Numbered from the stretch's first letter, positions 17,744 through 29,944 are shown. The stretch is DNA of 44,170 nt from Verrucomicrobiia bacterium (GCA_030430455.1 JAUIJB010000027.1:1-44170), one strand, 5' to 3'. Notes: generated from the sequence alone by a model not told the origin. A program made the numbers and translations.

Positions 17744-18370
17744 TCATTGCTTTCTGGTGAGGGGAATCTCCAGGACGTCCTCGATGTAGCGCTCCACGTA
17801 CTCGGGCAGGCCCCGAGCCTGCGCCATGCGCTCGAAGCGCCTCGCCAGCGCACCGTCTTCATCGCTCGTCAGATGGACGATCCGCCAGGTGTTGAGCGGC
17901 GCCTCCTCCGGGCCGCCCACACCGTGGGACACGTGGAACAGCGGCTGCCCGGGTGACGCCGTGACGGGCACTCCCTCGTCATCCTCGGCCTCGGCCAGGC
18001 CGATGAAGGTCACCTGCTGGCTGGAGTGGTTCAGATGGCAGGCCTCGATGACGGTGCCGTAGTGGTCGGGCTGGAGCCAGGTCCGTTGCTCCGACACCCG
18101 CACGAACACCTCGTCCCCACCCTTGAGCTCACGGCGGCCCCAGCTGCGTGCGGTTCCCGCGCGGATCACGCCGGGAATGAAGAGGTCCGGGCGTGCGGCC
18201 TTCCTGGCCTCCATGTCCCAGAGTTGGGTGCGGGTCAGGGCGAGCCCTTCGACCGCCTCATACTCATCGGCAAGGACCTGGTTGATGTCCACCGGATCCA
18301 GCTCGATGCTGGTGTGGCCGTCGCGCTTCCAGGCGGCGGCAAAGGTTTCTTCGTGGTTGTCCTGATTCAT
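17744..18370 (-). CDS. Unrecognised protein within the purine/pyrimidine operon
   Basis: 208 aa; I do not recognise a family. It is soluble, with no signal peptide or membrane segment. The N-terminal ~75 residues look alpha-helical and acidic (VDINQVLADEYEAVEGLALTRTQLWDMEARKAARPDLF). A central beta-rich part follows (GDEVFVRVSEQRTWLQPDHYGTVIEACHLNHSSQQVTFIGLAEAEDD), then a histidine-containing FHVSHGVGGPEEAPLNTWRIVHL and a helical C-terminus. It lies 60 bp after the xanthine dehydrogenase stop and 34 bp before the aminotransferase start on the same strand, so it is probably cotranscribed. By eye it is slightly less GC-rich than its neighbours. It could be an accessory factor, regulator or enzyme of nucleobase catabolism, but this is inferred from position only. 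Confidence 0.75.
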   Translation of the reverse strand: MNQDNHEETFAAAWKRDGHTSIELDPVDINQVLADEYEAVEGLALTRTQLWDMEARKAARPDLFIPGVIRAGTARSWGRRELKGGDEVFVRVSEQRTWLQPDHYGTVIEACHLNHSSQQVTFIGLAEAEDDEGVPVTASPGQPLFHVSHGVGGPEEAPLNTWRIVHLTSDEDGALARRFERMAQARGLPEYVERYIEDVLEIPLTRKQ

Positions 18371-18430
18371 GATCGATCTGTTTTGCTTCCTGCTGAACCC
18401 GACTCGCCCGGCGTTGGCGTGGACCGCTCT

Positions 18431-22135
<3,705 letters not shown>

Positions 22136-22142
22136 GGGCGGT

Positions 22143-23408
22143 TCAGGCGTCGGGGGTGTCCGGCGGGTCGGGAAGGTTGGCGAGGTCGAGCAGGGTGTGG
22201 GCGAGGAGGGTGGTGCCCCGGGCGATGGCCTCGGGCGAGGCGTACTCGTCGGGCCGGTGCGACCAGCCCTTGCGGCAGGGGATGAAGATCATCGCGGTCG
22301 GGCACAGCCGCGCCATGAACAGCGAGTCGTGGTAGGCGCGGCTGATCATGCGGGTGTGGGAGTAGCCGAGCGCGTCGGCATTCCGCGCGGCGAGCTCGAG
22401 GATGGCGGGATCGCAGGTCGCCGGGGGGTCGGAGTTGATGCAGGCCCAGTCGAGCCGGACCCCGCGGCGGTCGCAGATCCGGGTCGCCTCGCGGCGGATC
22501 CGGTCGATCGCCTCCTCGCGCGCGGCGAGGTCGGTGTCGCGGAAGTCGATCTCCAACAGCACGTCGCAGGGGATCGAGTTGATCGCCCCCGGTTTGACCT
22601 CGACCACCCCGGTGGTGCCGACGGTGTCGTTGGAGGGAGACTCGAGCGCGGCCCGCTCGACCACCAGGGCGACCTCGGCGGCGGCGAGGAAGGCGTCGTG
22701 GCGCTCCGACATGAGCACCGCGCCGGCATGGCCGCCGCTGCCGCTGAAGCGGAGCCGGAAGGCGGCGGGCGCGGCGATTTTCCCGACCAGGCCGATGTCG
22801 GTGCCGGTCGCCTCGAGCTCGGGGCCCTGCTCGATGTGGAGCTCGATGAAGCGGAAATACGTCGAGTCCCGTAGCTGGACCGACTCGAGCGGCCCCGTGC
22901 AGTCGCCGGGGCGAAGCTCCTCGAGCGAGCGGCCGTCGGCGTCGCGCAGCGCGCGGGCCCCGTCGGCGCCGAGCGTCCCGGCCATCATGCGGGAGCCGAG
23001 GCAGCCGATGCCGAAGCGGGTCGGCTCCTCGGCGGTGAACATGACCAGCTCGATCGGGCGCCGCGGGGTCTCGCCCGCCTCGCGGATGGCGCGCAGCGCC
23101 TCGAGTCCGCCGAGCACGCCGACGGTGCCGTCGTAGGCCCCGGCGTTCGGGATGGCGTCGGTGTGCGACCCGGTCGCGACCGGCGCCAGCCCCGGCTCGC
23201 TCCCGGGCAGGGTGATGAAGAGGTTGCCGACGGCATCGGCGCGGGTCGCCAGCCCGGCCTCGGCGGCCCTGGCGAGCAGCCACTTCCGGGCGGCGAGGTC
23301 CTCCGCCGAGAACAGCACGCGGGTCACCGCCGGGGCGGGGTGCGCGGAGATCTCGGCGAGTTTGGACAGCTCGTCGAGCAGGCGCGGGATGTCGGGTGCG
23401 AGGGGCAT
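22143..23408 (-). CDS. Ureidoglycolate amidohydrolase (plant UAH-like)
   Basis: 421 aa M20-family hydrolase. It is inferred to convert ureidoglycolate to glyoxylate, CO2 and two ammonia. Metal residues are His82 (GSHTDAIPNAG), Asp93 (AYDG), Glu127/Glu128 (TAEEPTRF) and the histidine in FIELHIEQGPEL. The segments SGGHAGAVLM, VGTTGVVEVKPGAINSIP, MISRAYHDSLFMARL and IFIPCRKGWSHRPDEY closely match what I recall of Arabidopsis UAH and differ from the allantoate and carbamoyl paralogues in this operon. Its position after the ureidoglycine aminohydrolase fits the pathway order. Allantoate amidohydrolase is the main alternative, but that role is better filled by 24174-25382. Confidence 0.82.
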   Translation of the reverse strand: MPLAPDIPRLLDELSKLAEISAHPAPAVTRVLFSAEDLAARKWLLARAAEAGLATRADAVGNLFITLPGSEPGLAPVATGSHTDAIPNAGAYDGTVGVLGGLEALRAIREAGETPRRPIELVMFTAEEPTRFGIGCLGSRMMAGTLGADGARALRDADGRSLEELRPGDCTGPLESVQLRDSTYFRFIELHIEQGPELEATGTDIGLVGKIAAPAAFRLRFSGSGGHAGAVLMSERHDAFLAAAEVALVVERAALESPSNDTVGTTGVVEVKPGAINSIPCDVLLEIDFRDTDLAAREEAIDRIRREATRICDRRGVRLDWACINSDPPATCDPAILELAARNADALGYSHTRMISRAYHDSLFMARLCPTAMIFIPCRKGWSHRPDEYASPEAIARGTTLLAHTLLDLANLPDPPDTPDA

Positions 23409-23442
23409 GGCGGGGTGCTGCGGGCCGGTCGGGCCGCCCGGC

Positions 23443-24177
23443 TCAGGGGAGTCGGTGGATGTCCTTGGAGTAGAGGTAGGAGGCGGGTTCGTCGCCGATC
23501 GCGACGAACCACTGCGGGCAGTAGGGTGCCATCCAGATGGCGTCGCCCGCCTCGACCGGGTAGTATTGGTCCTCGAGGCGGTAGATTCCCCGCCCGGAGA
23601 GCATCAGCAGCCCGTGTTCCATGATGTGGGTCTCGACGAAGGGGAGGGTGGCGCCGGGCTGGTAGGTGAAGATGTTGATGGCGAGGTCGTAGCGCGGGTC
23701 GACCGGGAGCAGGGTCTGAAGTCGGGCGCGCTCGTTGCCGAGGAAGGGCTCATCGGGAACCTCGGCGGCGTCGCCGAAGGTGACTGGTGGTGGCGGCGTG
23801 CCGGGCAGCGTGGCGAAGACCTTGCGGAACAGGGTGAGACGCGAGCCGGGCGTGCCCTGCAGGGTGAGCGGCGTGCCCGCCGGGCAAAACAGGAAGCCGC
23901 CGCCGCCGAGCTCGCTGCCGCCCTTGTCCTCCCCGCCCCACTCGGCCCGCACGCTGCCCTGCTCGACGTAAAGCGCGTGCTCGTGGCCGTCCGCGGGCAG
24001 CGCGACGCTCGCCGCCTCCTCCTCGAAGACGACGAGGATCTGCGAGATCGACGCCCCCATGGCGGGAGACAGCATCACGTAGGCGCCGACGCCGGACCAG
24101 CCGGGGAAGTCCGAGCGGACATGGCCGTCGGGGGCGATGAGGGCGTGGCGGGCCTTGACGATGGTGCGGGTATTCAT
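23443..24177 (-). CDS. allE: (S)-ureidoglycine aminohydrolase, bicupin
   Basis: 244 aa with two cupin barrels. The enzyme releases ammonia from the unstable product of allantoate amidohydrolase, giving S-ureidoglycolate. In the second cupin, Glu182, His184, His188 and Gln222 form the Mn site, with Tyr199 and Lys238 nearby. This is the same residue spacing as I recall for the Arabidopsis enzyme. Other family segments are PFVETHIMEHGLLMLSG and AGDAIWMAPYCPQWF. Its ATG overlaps the stop of the allantoate amidohydrolase gene by 4 bp (ATGA), so translation is coupled to the enzyme that makes its substrate. Confidence 0.93.
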   Translation of the reverse strand: MNTRTIVKARHALIAPDGHVRSDFPGWSGVGAYVMLSPAMGASISQILVVFEEEAASVALPADGHEHALYVEQGSVRAEWGGEDKGGSELGGGGFLFCPAGTPLTLQGTPGSRLTLFRKVFATLPGTPPPPVTFGDAAEVPDEPFLGNERARLQTLLPVDPRYDLAINIFTYQPGATLPFVETHIMEHGLLMLSGRGIYRLEDQYYPVEAGDAIWMAPYCPQWFVAIGDEPASYLYSKDIHRLP

Positions 24178-25382
24178 GGGGTGGAGGTGAGGAAGCGGGT
24201 GAGGATGCGGATGCCGGTGGCGATGTCCTCGGGCGTGGCGAACTCGTCGGGGTGATGCGAGAGGCCGCCGCGGCAGCGCAGGAAGAGCATCGCGACCGGC
24301 GCGATGCGGGCGAGGGCGACGGCGTCGTGGCCGGCGCCGGAGGGCATCATGCGGCGCGTGCCGGTGACCGCCTCGAGCGCGTCGAGCAGTCGGTCGCTGA
24401 GCGCGGGGTCGCAGGGCGCCGAGTCGTCGTCCTGCACCAGCGTCCAGCCGAGGCCTAGGCCGCGGGCCGCAGCGATGGCGGCGAACTTCTCCTCGAGCTC
24501 GCGCAGTCCGGCGCGCCGGCGGGTGTCGTCGGGATGGCGCAGGTCGACGCTGAAGCGGGCCGACCCGGCGATGCAGTTCGAGGCATCAGGGTGGACGGCG
24601 ATGTGGCCGACGGTGACCACCAGCGGCGGCTCGGCGCAGGCGGCCGACTCGGCGGCGAGGATGCACTCGGCGGCGCCGGCGAGCGCGTCACGGCGGAGCG
24701 GCATCGGCGTGGTCCCGGCGTGGTCGGCGAGGCCGTCGAGCGTCACGGTCACCCGCGCCTGCCCGGAGATTGCCGAGACGACGCAGGCGGCCTCGCCGGC
24801 CTCCTCGAGCACGCGGCCCTGCTCGATGTGGAGCTCGACGTAGCCAAGGGTGCTACCAGGTTCGTAGTGGATGTCGGTCGCGCCGTCGTGCCAGCCGTCC
24901 TCCCCGATCACCTCGGCGAGGCTGCGGCCGGAGGAGTCGGTGGCGGCGAGGGTCGCCTCGTCGAGTGGCCCGGTGACCGACCGCGAGCCGAGGTAGGTGG
25001 TGTGGAAGCGGACGCCCTCCTCGTCGGAGAAGCCGAGCAGGTGGACCGGGAAGGGGAGGGGAGCCTCGAGCGACTCGATCGCGGCGAGCGCGCCGATGAT
25101 GCCGAGCGCGCCGTCGTACTTGCCGGCATCGATCACCGTGTCGAGGTGGGAGCCGAGCAGCAGCGGGGCCGCGTCCGGGCGGGTCCCCGGCAGGACGCCG
25201 CGGATGGTGCCGTCGGGCGCGTGGCTGGTCGCCATGCCGGCCGCCTCCATCCAGCCGAGAACGGTCTCGGCGGCGACCCGGCTGGCGGGCGAGAGGAAGC
25301 TGCGCACCAGCCGCGACGGGTCGTCCGAGATCCGGCCGAGGGTCCCGAGGCGGTCGAGCGCGGTCTGGACGGGGTCGGGCAT
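24174..25382 (-). CDS. allC: Allantoate amidohydrolase
   Basis: 402 aa from the ATG at 25382, two nucleotides after the preceding stop. It is an M20-family dinuclear metal hydrolase that opens allantoate to ureidoglycine, CO2 and ammonia. Visible ligands are His79 (GSHLDTVIDAG), Asp90 (KYDG), Glu121/Glu122 (DEEGVRF), the histidine of VELHIEQGRVL and the histidine of GGLSHHPDEF. MMPSGAGHDAVALARIAPVAMLF resembles the plant/bacterial AAH group. It is the second gene of the operon. It is one of three paralogous M20 hydrolases in this operon, apparently divided among allantoate, ureidoglycolate and a carbamoyl-beta-amino acid. Confidence 0.87.
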   Translation of the reverse strand: MPDPVQTALDRLGTLGRISDDPSRLVRSFLSPASRVAAETVLGWMEAAGMATSHAPDGTIRGVLPGTRPDAAPLLLGSHLDTVIDAGKYDGALGIIGALAAIESLEAPLPFPVHLLGFSDEEGVRFHTTYLGSRSVTGPLDEATLAATDSSGRSLAEVIGEDGWHDGATDIHYEPGSTLGYVELHIEQGRVLEEAGEAACVVSAISGQARVTVTLDGLADHAGTTPMPLRRDALAGAAECILAAESAACAEPPLVVTVGHIAVHPDASNCIAGSARFSVDLRHPDDTRRRAGLRELEEKFAAIAAARGLGLGWTLVQDDDSAPCDPALSDRLLDALEAVTGTRRMMPSGAGHDAVALARIAPVAMLFLRCRGGLSHHPDEFATPEDIATGIRILTRFLTSTP

Positions 25383-25384
25383 GG

Positions 25385-25744
25385 TCAGCTGCCGCGGTAC
25401 GTCGAGTAGGACCACGGCGTGAAGACCAGCGGGACGTGGTACGACTCCCCGGCGCGGATCACGAAGTCGACCGGCACCTCGTCGAGGAAGGGGCTGTCGA
25501 CTCCGCGGGCGCGGAAGTAGTCGCCGACCGCGAACAGCAGCCGGTAGCGGCCGGGCTCGGGGTTGCTGAGCAGCGGCTGGTCGCAGCGGCCGTCGGCGTT
25601 GGTGGTGGCCTCGACGAGCGGTTCGCCGAAACTTGAGGCACCCGCGGAATGACCGTCGTCATCGCCACGGAGCAGCCGGACGCGGAGCCCGGCGGCCGGG
25701 CGACCCGCCGCGGTGTCGAGGGCATGGGTGGTGAGTTTTTCCAC
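25385..25744 (-). CDS. uraH: 5-hydroxyisourate hydrolase (transthyretin-like)
   Basis: 119 aa from a GTG at 25744, chosen because the family starts with KLTTHALDTAAGRPAAG directly after the first residue. A longer in-frame ATG at 25840 would overlap the divergent add gene. The enzyme hydrolyses 5-hydroxyisourate, the PuuD product, to OHCU. The conserved histidine (His7), the arginine in GRYRLLF, the histidine in ESYHVPLVF and the C-terminal signature YRGS are all present. It is the first gene of the eight-gene minus-strand operon. The 94 bp up to add (25745-25838) should hold the promoters for both directions. Confidence 0.92.
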   Translation of the reverse strand: MEKLTTHALDTAAGRPAAGLRVRLLRGDDDGHSAGASSFGEPLVEATTNADGRCDQPLLSNPEPGRYRLLFAVGDYFRARGVDSPFLDEVPVDFVIRAGESYHVPLVFTPWSYSTYRGS

Positions 25745-25838
25745 TCCTGCCAGTTGAGCAAATGCCGGGCCGGACGACAAGAAACCGGTCGCCGGAAATC
25801 GCACGCCAAACGGGCCCGGATCTGCTAGATTGGGGATC

Positions 25839-27032
25839 ATGATTGAACAAAGGTATCCCGACGACCGTCCGGTCTGTCCCTTGCCGGAGGGTGCGGACCT
25901 GGTTGGGGCGCTCGACTTCCGGCGCCTGCCGAAGGTGCTCCTCCACGAGCACCTCGACGGCGGGCTGCGTCCGGCGACGGTGATCGAGCTGGCCGCGGAG
26001 GTGGGCTACGATGCCCTGCCGACCACCGACGCGGGCGAGCTCGCCGGCTGGTTCCACCGCGGCGCGCAGCGCGGCAACCTGCCGGAGTACCTCGAGGGCT
26101 TCGCGCACACCATCGCGGTGATGCAGCAGCGCGGCGCGCTGGAGCGGGTCGCCTGCGAGTTCATCGAGGACATGGCGGCCGACGGCGTGGTCTACGCCGA
26201 GGTCCGCTTCGCGCCGGTCTTCCACACCGCGGGCGGCCTGGACCAGGACGAGGTGGTCGAGGCGGTGGTCGCCGGCCTCGAGCGCGGACGCCGGGCGACG
26301 GGCGTCGAGTGGGGGCTGATCATCTGTGCGATGCGCGACCGCAACGACTCGCTCGAGGCCGCCGAACTGGCGATCCGCTGGCGCGACCGCGGGGTGGTCG
26401 GCTTCGACCTCGCAGGGGGCGAGGCGGGCTATCCGCCGAAGAAGCACCTCGACGCCTTCCAGGCGATCCACCGGGCGAACTTCGCCATCACGATCCACGC
26501 CGGCGAGGCCTTCGGGCTGGAGTCGATCTGGCAGGCGCTGCAGTGGTGCGGGGCGCACCGGCTCGGCCACGGCACCCGCCTGCTCGACGACATCCAGCGT
26601 GGTGAAGGCGGGGACGGCGACGGGAAAGGGGCGGTGAAGTTCGGCACCCTGGCGCAGTACATCCTCGACCGCCGGATCCCGCTCGAGATGTGCCTGTCGA
26701 GCAACGTGCACACCGGCGCGTGCCCGTCGATCGCCGAGCACCCCTTCCCGTTGTTCCACCGCGAGGGCTTCCGCGTCTTCCTCAACACCGACGACCGCCT
26801 GATGAGCGACACCGAGATGTCGAAGGAGTTGTCGCTGGCCACCGCCGCCTTCGGGCTGACGCTGGTCGACCTCGAGAAGATGACGATGAACGCGATGAAG
26901 AGCGCGTTCTGCTCGCACCAGCGGAGGGTCGAGCTGATCCACCGCCGGCTGCTGCCCGGCTACGGGATGGTTTTCGCGGAGTTGACGGCACGGGCCTTTT
27001 CCGGCGAGTTTGGGCAATCCGCGAATGCATGA
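25839..27032 (+). CDS. add: Adenosine deaminase
   Basis: 397 aa from the ATG at 25839; an in-frame TTG lies at 25830. The enzyme deaminates adenosine to inosine and ammonia. Zinc and catalytic motifs are the HEHLDGG pair (His36, His38), TIHAGEAFG with histidine and glutamate, LGHGTRL, SSNVHTG and NTDDRLMS with the zinc-binding aspartate. It is somewhat longer than typical bacterial ADA (330-360 aa). Assignment to adenosine rather than adenine is supported by the TIHAGE and SSN-TDD pattern but is not absolute. The stop overlaps the region of possible starts of the next gene, so the two are coupled. Confidence 0.9.
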   Translation: MIEQRYPDDRPVCPLPEGADLVGALDFRRLPKVLLHEHLDGGLRPATVIELAAEVGYDALPTTDAGELAGWFHRGAQRGNLPEYLEGFAHTIAVMQQRGALERVACEFIEDMAADGVVYAEVRFAPVFHTAGGLDQDEVVEAVVAGLERGRRATGVEWGLIICAMRDRNDSLEAAELAIRWRDRGVVGFDLAGGEAGYPPKKHLDAFQAIHRANFAITIHAGEAFGLESIWQALQWCGAHRLGHGTRLLDDIQRGEGGDGDGKGAVKFGTLAQYILDRRIPLEMCLSSNVHTGACPSIAEHPFPLFHREGFRVFLNTDDRLMSDTEMSKELSLATAAFGLTLVDLEKMTMNAMKSAFCSHQRRVELIHRRLLPGYGMVFAELTARAFSGEFGQSANA

Positions 27033-27036
27033 AGTC

Positions 27037-28137
27037 ATGATGAACTACCCCGAAAGAATCCTGATGGGCCCCGGTCCGAGCTCCGTGTCGCAGCGGGTGC
27101 TGCGGGCGCTGGGCGCGCCGACGATGGGTCACCTCGACCCGCGCTACATCGAGCTGATGGACGAGACCTGCGCGCTGATGCGCCGGGTCTACCAGACCGA
27201 CAACCCGCTGACCTTCCCGGTGTCGGCCACCGGCATGGCGGGGATGGAGTGCGTGGCGACCAACCTGCTGGAGCCCGGCGACGAGGCGATCGTCTGCGTC
27301 AACGGCGTGTTCGGCGGGCGCATGGCCGACGTGATGGAGCGTTGCGGCGCCACGGTCCACCGCCTCGAGGCCGACTGGGGCCGGGTCTTCAGCGACGAGG
27401 AGGTCGCCGGGGTGGTGCAGAAGCACCCGAAGGCGAAGCTGCTCGGGATCGTGCATGCCGAGACCTCGACCGGGGCGCACCAGCCGATCGAGGGCGTCTC
27501 GCGGATCGTCCACGAGGCCGGCATGCTGTTGCTGGTCGACGCGGTGACCTCGCTCGGCGGTCATCCGGTGAAGGTCGACGAGTGGGAGATCGACGCGATT
27601 TACTCCGGCACGCAGAAGTGCCTGTCGTGCCCGCCGGGACTCTCGCCGGTGTCCTTCTCGCCGCGCGCGGTGGAGGTGATCGAGGGCCGCAAGTCCAAGC
27701 CGCAGAGCTGGTACCTCGATGTCACCATGCTCAAGGACTACTACCTCGGCAAGGGCAAGCGGGCCTACCACCACACCGCCCCGGTGAACATGGTCTACGC
27801 CCTGCGCGAGGCGCTCGAGATCGTGCTCGAGGAGGGACTCGAGGAGCGCTTCGCGCGCCACGAGGCGCAGCATCGCCGGTTGCGGGCCGGACTCGGCAGG
27901 CTCGGCATCGACTACATCCCCGAACATTCGCTCCACACGCTCAACTGCGTGCGGATCCCCGAGGGGGCCGACGACGCCGCGGTGCGCGGGCGCCTGCTCG
28001 AGGACTACAACATCGAGATCGGTGCCGGCCTCGGGCCCTTCGCCGGCAAGGCGTGGCGGATCGGGTTGATGGGTCACGCCGCGACGCAGGCCAACGTCGA
28101 CCTGCTGCTCGCCGCGCTGGTCGAGTGCCTCGAGTAG
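27037..28137 (+). CDS. Class V aminotransferase: ureidoglycine- or alanine/serine-glyoxylate aminotransferase type
   Basis: 366 aa from the ATG at 27037 (MMNYPERILMGPGPS); ATG 27025, overlapping the add stop, is also possible. PLP residues are Asp168 (LLLVDAVTSLGG) and the Schiff-base lysine Lys194 (YSGTQKCLSCPPGLSP). This family (AGXT1, serine-glyoxylate aminotransferase, PucG) uses glyoxylate as amino acceptor and makes glycine. In a purine island it most likely disposes of glyoxylate released by the ureidoglycolate amidohydrolase, or acts like PucG on ureidoglycine. Since an aminohydrolase for ureidoglycine is present, the first role is favoured, by inference. Confidence 0.83.
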   Translation: MMNYPERILMGPGPSSVSQRVLRALGAPTMGHLDPRYIELMDETCALMRRVYQTDNPLTFPVSATGMAGMECVATNLLEPGDEAIVCVNGVFGGRMADVMERCGATVHRLEADWGRVFSDEEVAGVVQKHPKAKLLGIVHAETSTGAHQPIEGVSRIVHEAGMLLLVDAVTSLGGHPVKVDEWEIDAIYSGTQKCLSCPPGLSPVSFSPRAVEVIEGRKSKPQSWYLDVTMLKDYYLGKGKRAYHHTAPVNMVYALREALEIVLEEGLEERFARHEAQHRRLRAGLGRLGIDYIPEHSLHTLNCVRIPEGADDAAVRGRLLEDYNIEIGAGLGPFAGKAWRIGLMGHAATQANVDLLLAALVECLE

Positions 28138-28163
28138 GGCGGGAGGGCCGCGCTGGCCGTGCC

Positions 28164-29288
28164 TCAGCTGGCCTGTTGCTTCGGCTCCGCCGGAGGATCC
28201 ACCGGGGCTTCCCCTGCCTGCCTCGCCTCCTTGTCGGGGAGCCGGCTGGTGATGGTTGGGACGATCTCGTTGAGCTCGTTGACGACGATGAACTCGCCGG
28301 GGCGGCAGATGCCGTCGAGCAGGTCGATCAGCGGGTCCCAGAAGCCGATGCCGGCGGCGTTGCGGCGGTTGAAGATCACCACCGGCTTGCCGTCCATCAG
28401 CGGGTTGCCCTGGTGGCGGAAGATCATCAGCGCGAGCAGCTCCTGCACCGTGCCGGCACCGCCGGGGAAGATGACGAAGGCGTCGGAGTTCTCGATCATC
28501 ACCTCCATGCGGGTGTAGATGTCCGGCCGCAGCCAGAACGAGGAGAGCCCCTCGGGCAGGCCCTCGAGCTCGATGATGTGCGGCACGTTGGAGCCGGCGG
28601 TCCAGCCGTCGGCGGCGACCGAGCCGCGCACGACCGCGCCCATGATGCCCGACTTGCCGGCGCCGGAGACGCAGCCGAGGTCGTTCAGCGCGAGCAGGCA
28701 GCCGAGTTCCTCGCCGTCCTCGATGTAGGCGGGGTCCTCAAGGGTGGCCGAGCAGAACACGCAGACGTTGCCGAGCAGGTGGTCGGGCGCGGGCGATTCC
28801 TCGACGATGGCGGGCCCGGTGGACTTGAGTGGTTCGCGCCCGGCATCGGGCATGCCCTTCTCGGCGACGGCGTCGAGCGCGCCGAGGACGGACTCGGGGG
28901 AGTCGGCGGTGAGCAGGAACTCGCGGTAGTCCTGCTTCACGGTGCCCATCCGGTGGAGGTGGGCGATCACGCCGAAGAGCGGGTCCCAGGAGTAGTCGGT
29001 GTTGAGGATGATGGTCGGCTTGCCGGCGAGGTTGCGGTCGAGGGTCTGGTAGCCGACGAAGATCGAGATGGCCTTGAACATGTCCTCCAGCGTGGCGCCC
29101 GGCGTGAAGACGAAGGCGTCGGATTCGATGATCTTGCCCTCGATGTTGCCGAGGGTGATGCGTTGGTCGCCGTTCGAGTTGTAGATGTCCCAACCGGCCC
29201 CGAAGAGCAGGTAGAGCAGCTTGGCACGGGTGGCACGGCCGGGGTCCTCGGTGCCGCAGACGGTTCCGGAAAGGCGAACTTTGGGCAT
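28164..29288 (-). CDS. LOG-family protein with a tandem LOG-like fold
   Basis: 374 aa from the ATG at 29288. The C-terminal half has the LOG (lysine-decarboxylase-like) motifs of nucleotide 5'-monophosphate ribohydrolases: SGAGKSGIMG at 208-217 and PGGAGTVQE at 275-283. The N-terminal ~145 residues repeat the second half of the same fold (IEGKIIESDAFVFTPGATLED, KPTIILNTDYSWDPLF, then FLLTADSPESV). In that copy the catalytic PGGxGTxxE is replaced by PGATLED. LOG enzymes release free base from AMP-like nucleotides, which would fit next to purine catabolism, but the substrate here is not known. It converges with the aminotransferase over a 26-bp gap. Confidence 0.8.
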   Translation of the reverse strand: MPKVRLSGTVCGTEDPGRATRAKLLYLLFGAGWDIYNSNGDQRITLGNIEGKIIESDAFVFTPGATLEDMFKAISIFVGYQTLDRNLAGKPTIILNTDYSWDPLFGVIAHLHRMGTVKQDYREFLLTADSPESVLGALDAVAEKGMPDAGREPLKSTGPAIVEESPAPDHLLGNVCVFCSATLEDPAYIEDGEELGCLLALNDLGCVSGAGKSGIMGAVVRGSVAADGWTAGSNVPHIIELEGLPEGLSSFWLRPDIYTRMEVMIENSDAFVIFPGGAGTVQELLALMIFRHQGNPLMDGKPVVIFNRRNAAGIGFWDPLIDLLDGICRPGEFIVVNELNEIVPTITSRLPDKEARQAGEAPVDPPAEPKQQAS

Positions 29289-29482
29289 GGTGGAAAGGGT
29301 GTTGGGCTGGTGCTGGAGGACCGGGTAGGCCCGGGCCAGCGGACAGCCGTAGCGATAATCATGCCGCAATTCGGGAAAAACTCAAACACGCGATCCCGTG
29401 GGTGCGCCGCCGGAGACCCCGATGCGGGCCGGAATCCCCGCCCGGATGGGGGTTCGGGGGGCTCAACCGGCCGCTTCCGGCC

Positions 29483-29944
29483 TCACTCCGCCTGCTCCGC
29501 CTTGCGGACTTCGCCGGCCTGCCAAAGGCGCCAGCGGACCTCGGCCCCCTCGGGCACGTCGATCACGACCGGCAGCTTGCTGTTGTAGCGGATCAGGTAC
29601 GGCTCGCCCCCGAGACGGACGAAACGCGCCTCCTTGGCGGCGCCCTCCGGCGGTGCCATCAGCGTGCCGGCCATCGGGCCGAGCTGGTCGACCTGGTGGC
29701 GGGTGTAGCCCCATCCCGCCACGGTCTTCGCCTCGATCCTGCCGGCGAAGAAGTAGCGGTTCACCGCGTCGACCTCGACGGTCTTGCCGACGATCAACTC
29801 GACCTTGAGTTCGTCTTCGTTTTCCTCCCCGGGCAGCTGGATCACCCAGCGGGTCATTCCCTCCGCGGGATCGGGAAAGGCCTCCATCGGGTCGGCGCCG
29901 AAGAGGGGCAGGGCGGCGAGCATCGAGCACAAGAGGGTTCGCAT
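29483..29944 (-). CDS. eco: Ecotin-like periplasmic serine protease inhibitor
   Basis: 153 aa with signal peptide (MRTLLCSMLAALPLFGA). It aligns along its length with E. coli ecotin as I remember it: EGMTRWVIQLPGEENEDELKVELIVGKTVEVD, KTVAGWGYTRH, LIRYNSKLPVVIDVPEGAEVRWRLW. Ecotin dimers inhibit trypsin-like and other chymotrypsin-fold proteases. The two disulfide cysteines of E. coli ecotin (50 and 87) correspond to Ala60 and Pro98 here. The reactive-site P1 Met84 appears to be Leu95. It probably protects the cell against exogenous or its own secreted proteases. Confidence 0.88.
   Translation of the reverse strand: MRTLLCSMLAALPLFGADPMEAFPDPAEGMTRWVIQLPGEENEDELKVELIVGKTVEVDAVNRYFFAGRIEAKTVAGWGYTRHQVDQLGPMAGTLMAPPEGAAKEARFVRLGGEPYLIRYNSKLPVVIDVPEGAEVRWRLWQAGEVRKAEQAE

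Noticed and set aside
25745..25838. Promoter with a TAGATT -10 just before add
   Set aside because: A TGCTAGATT sequence is present at about 25823-25831, but no matching -35 is visible and it lies too close to the ATG unless the mRNA is leaderless; not strong enough to annotate.
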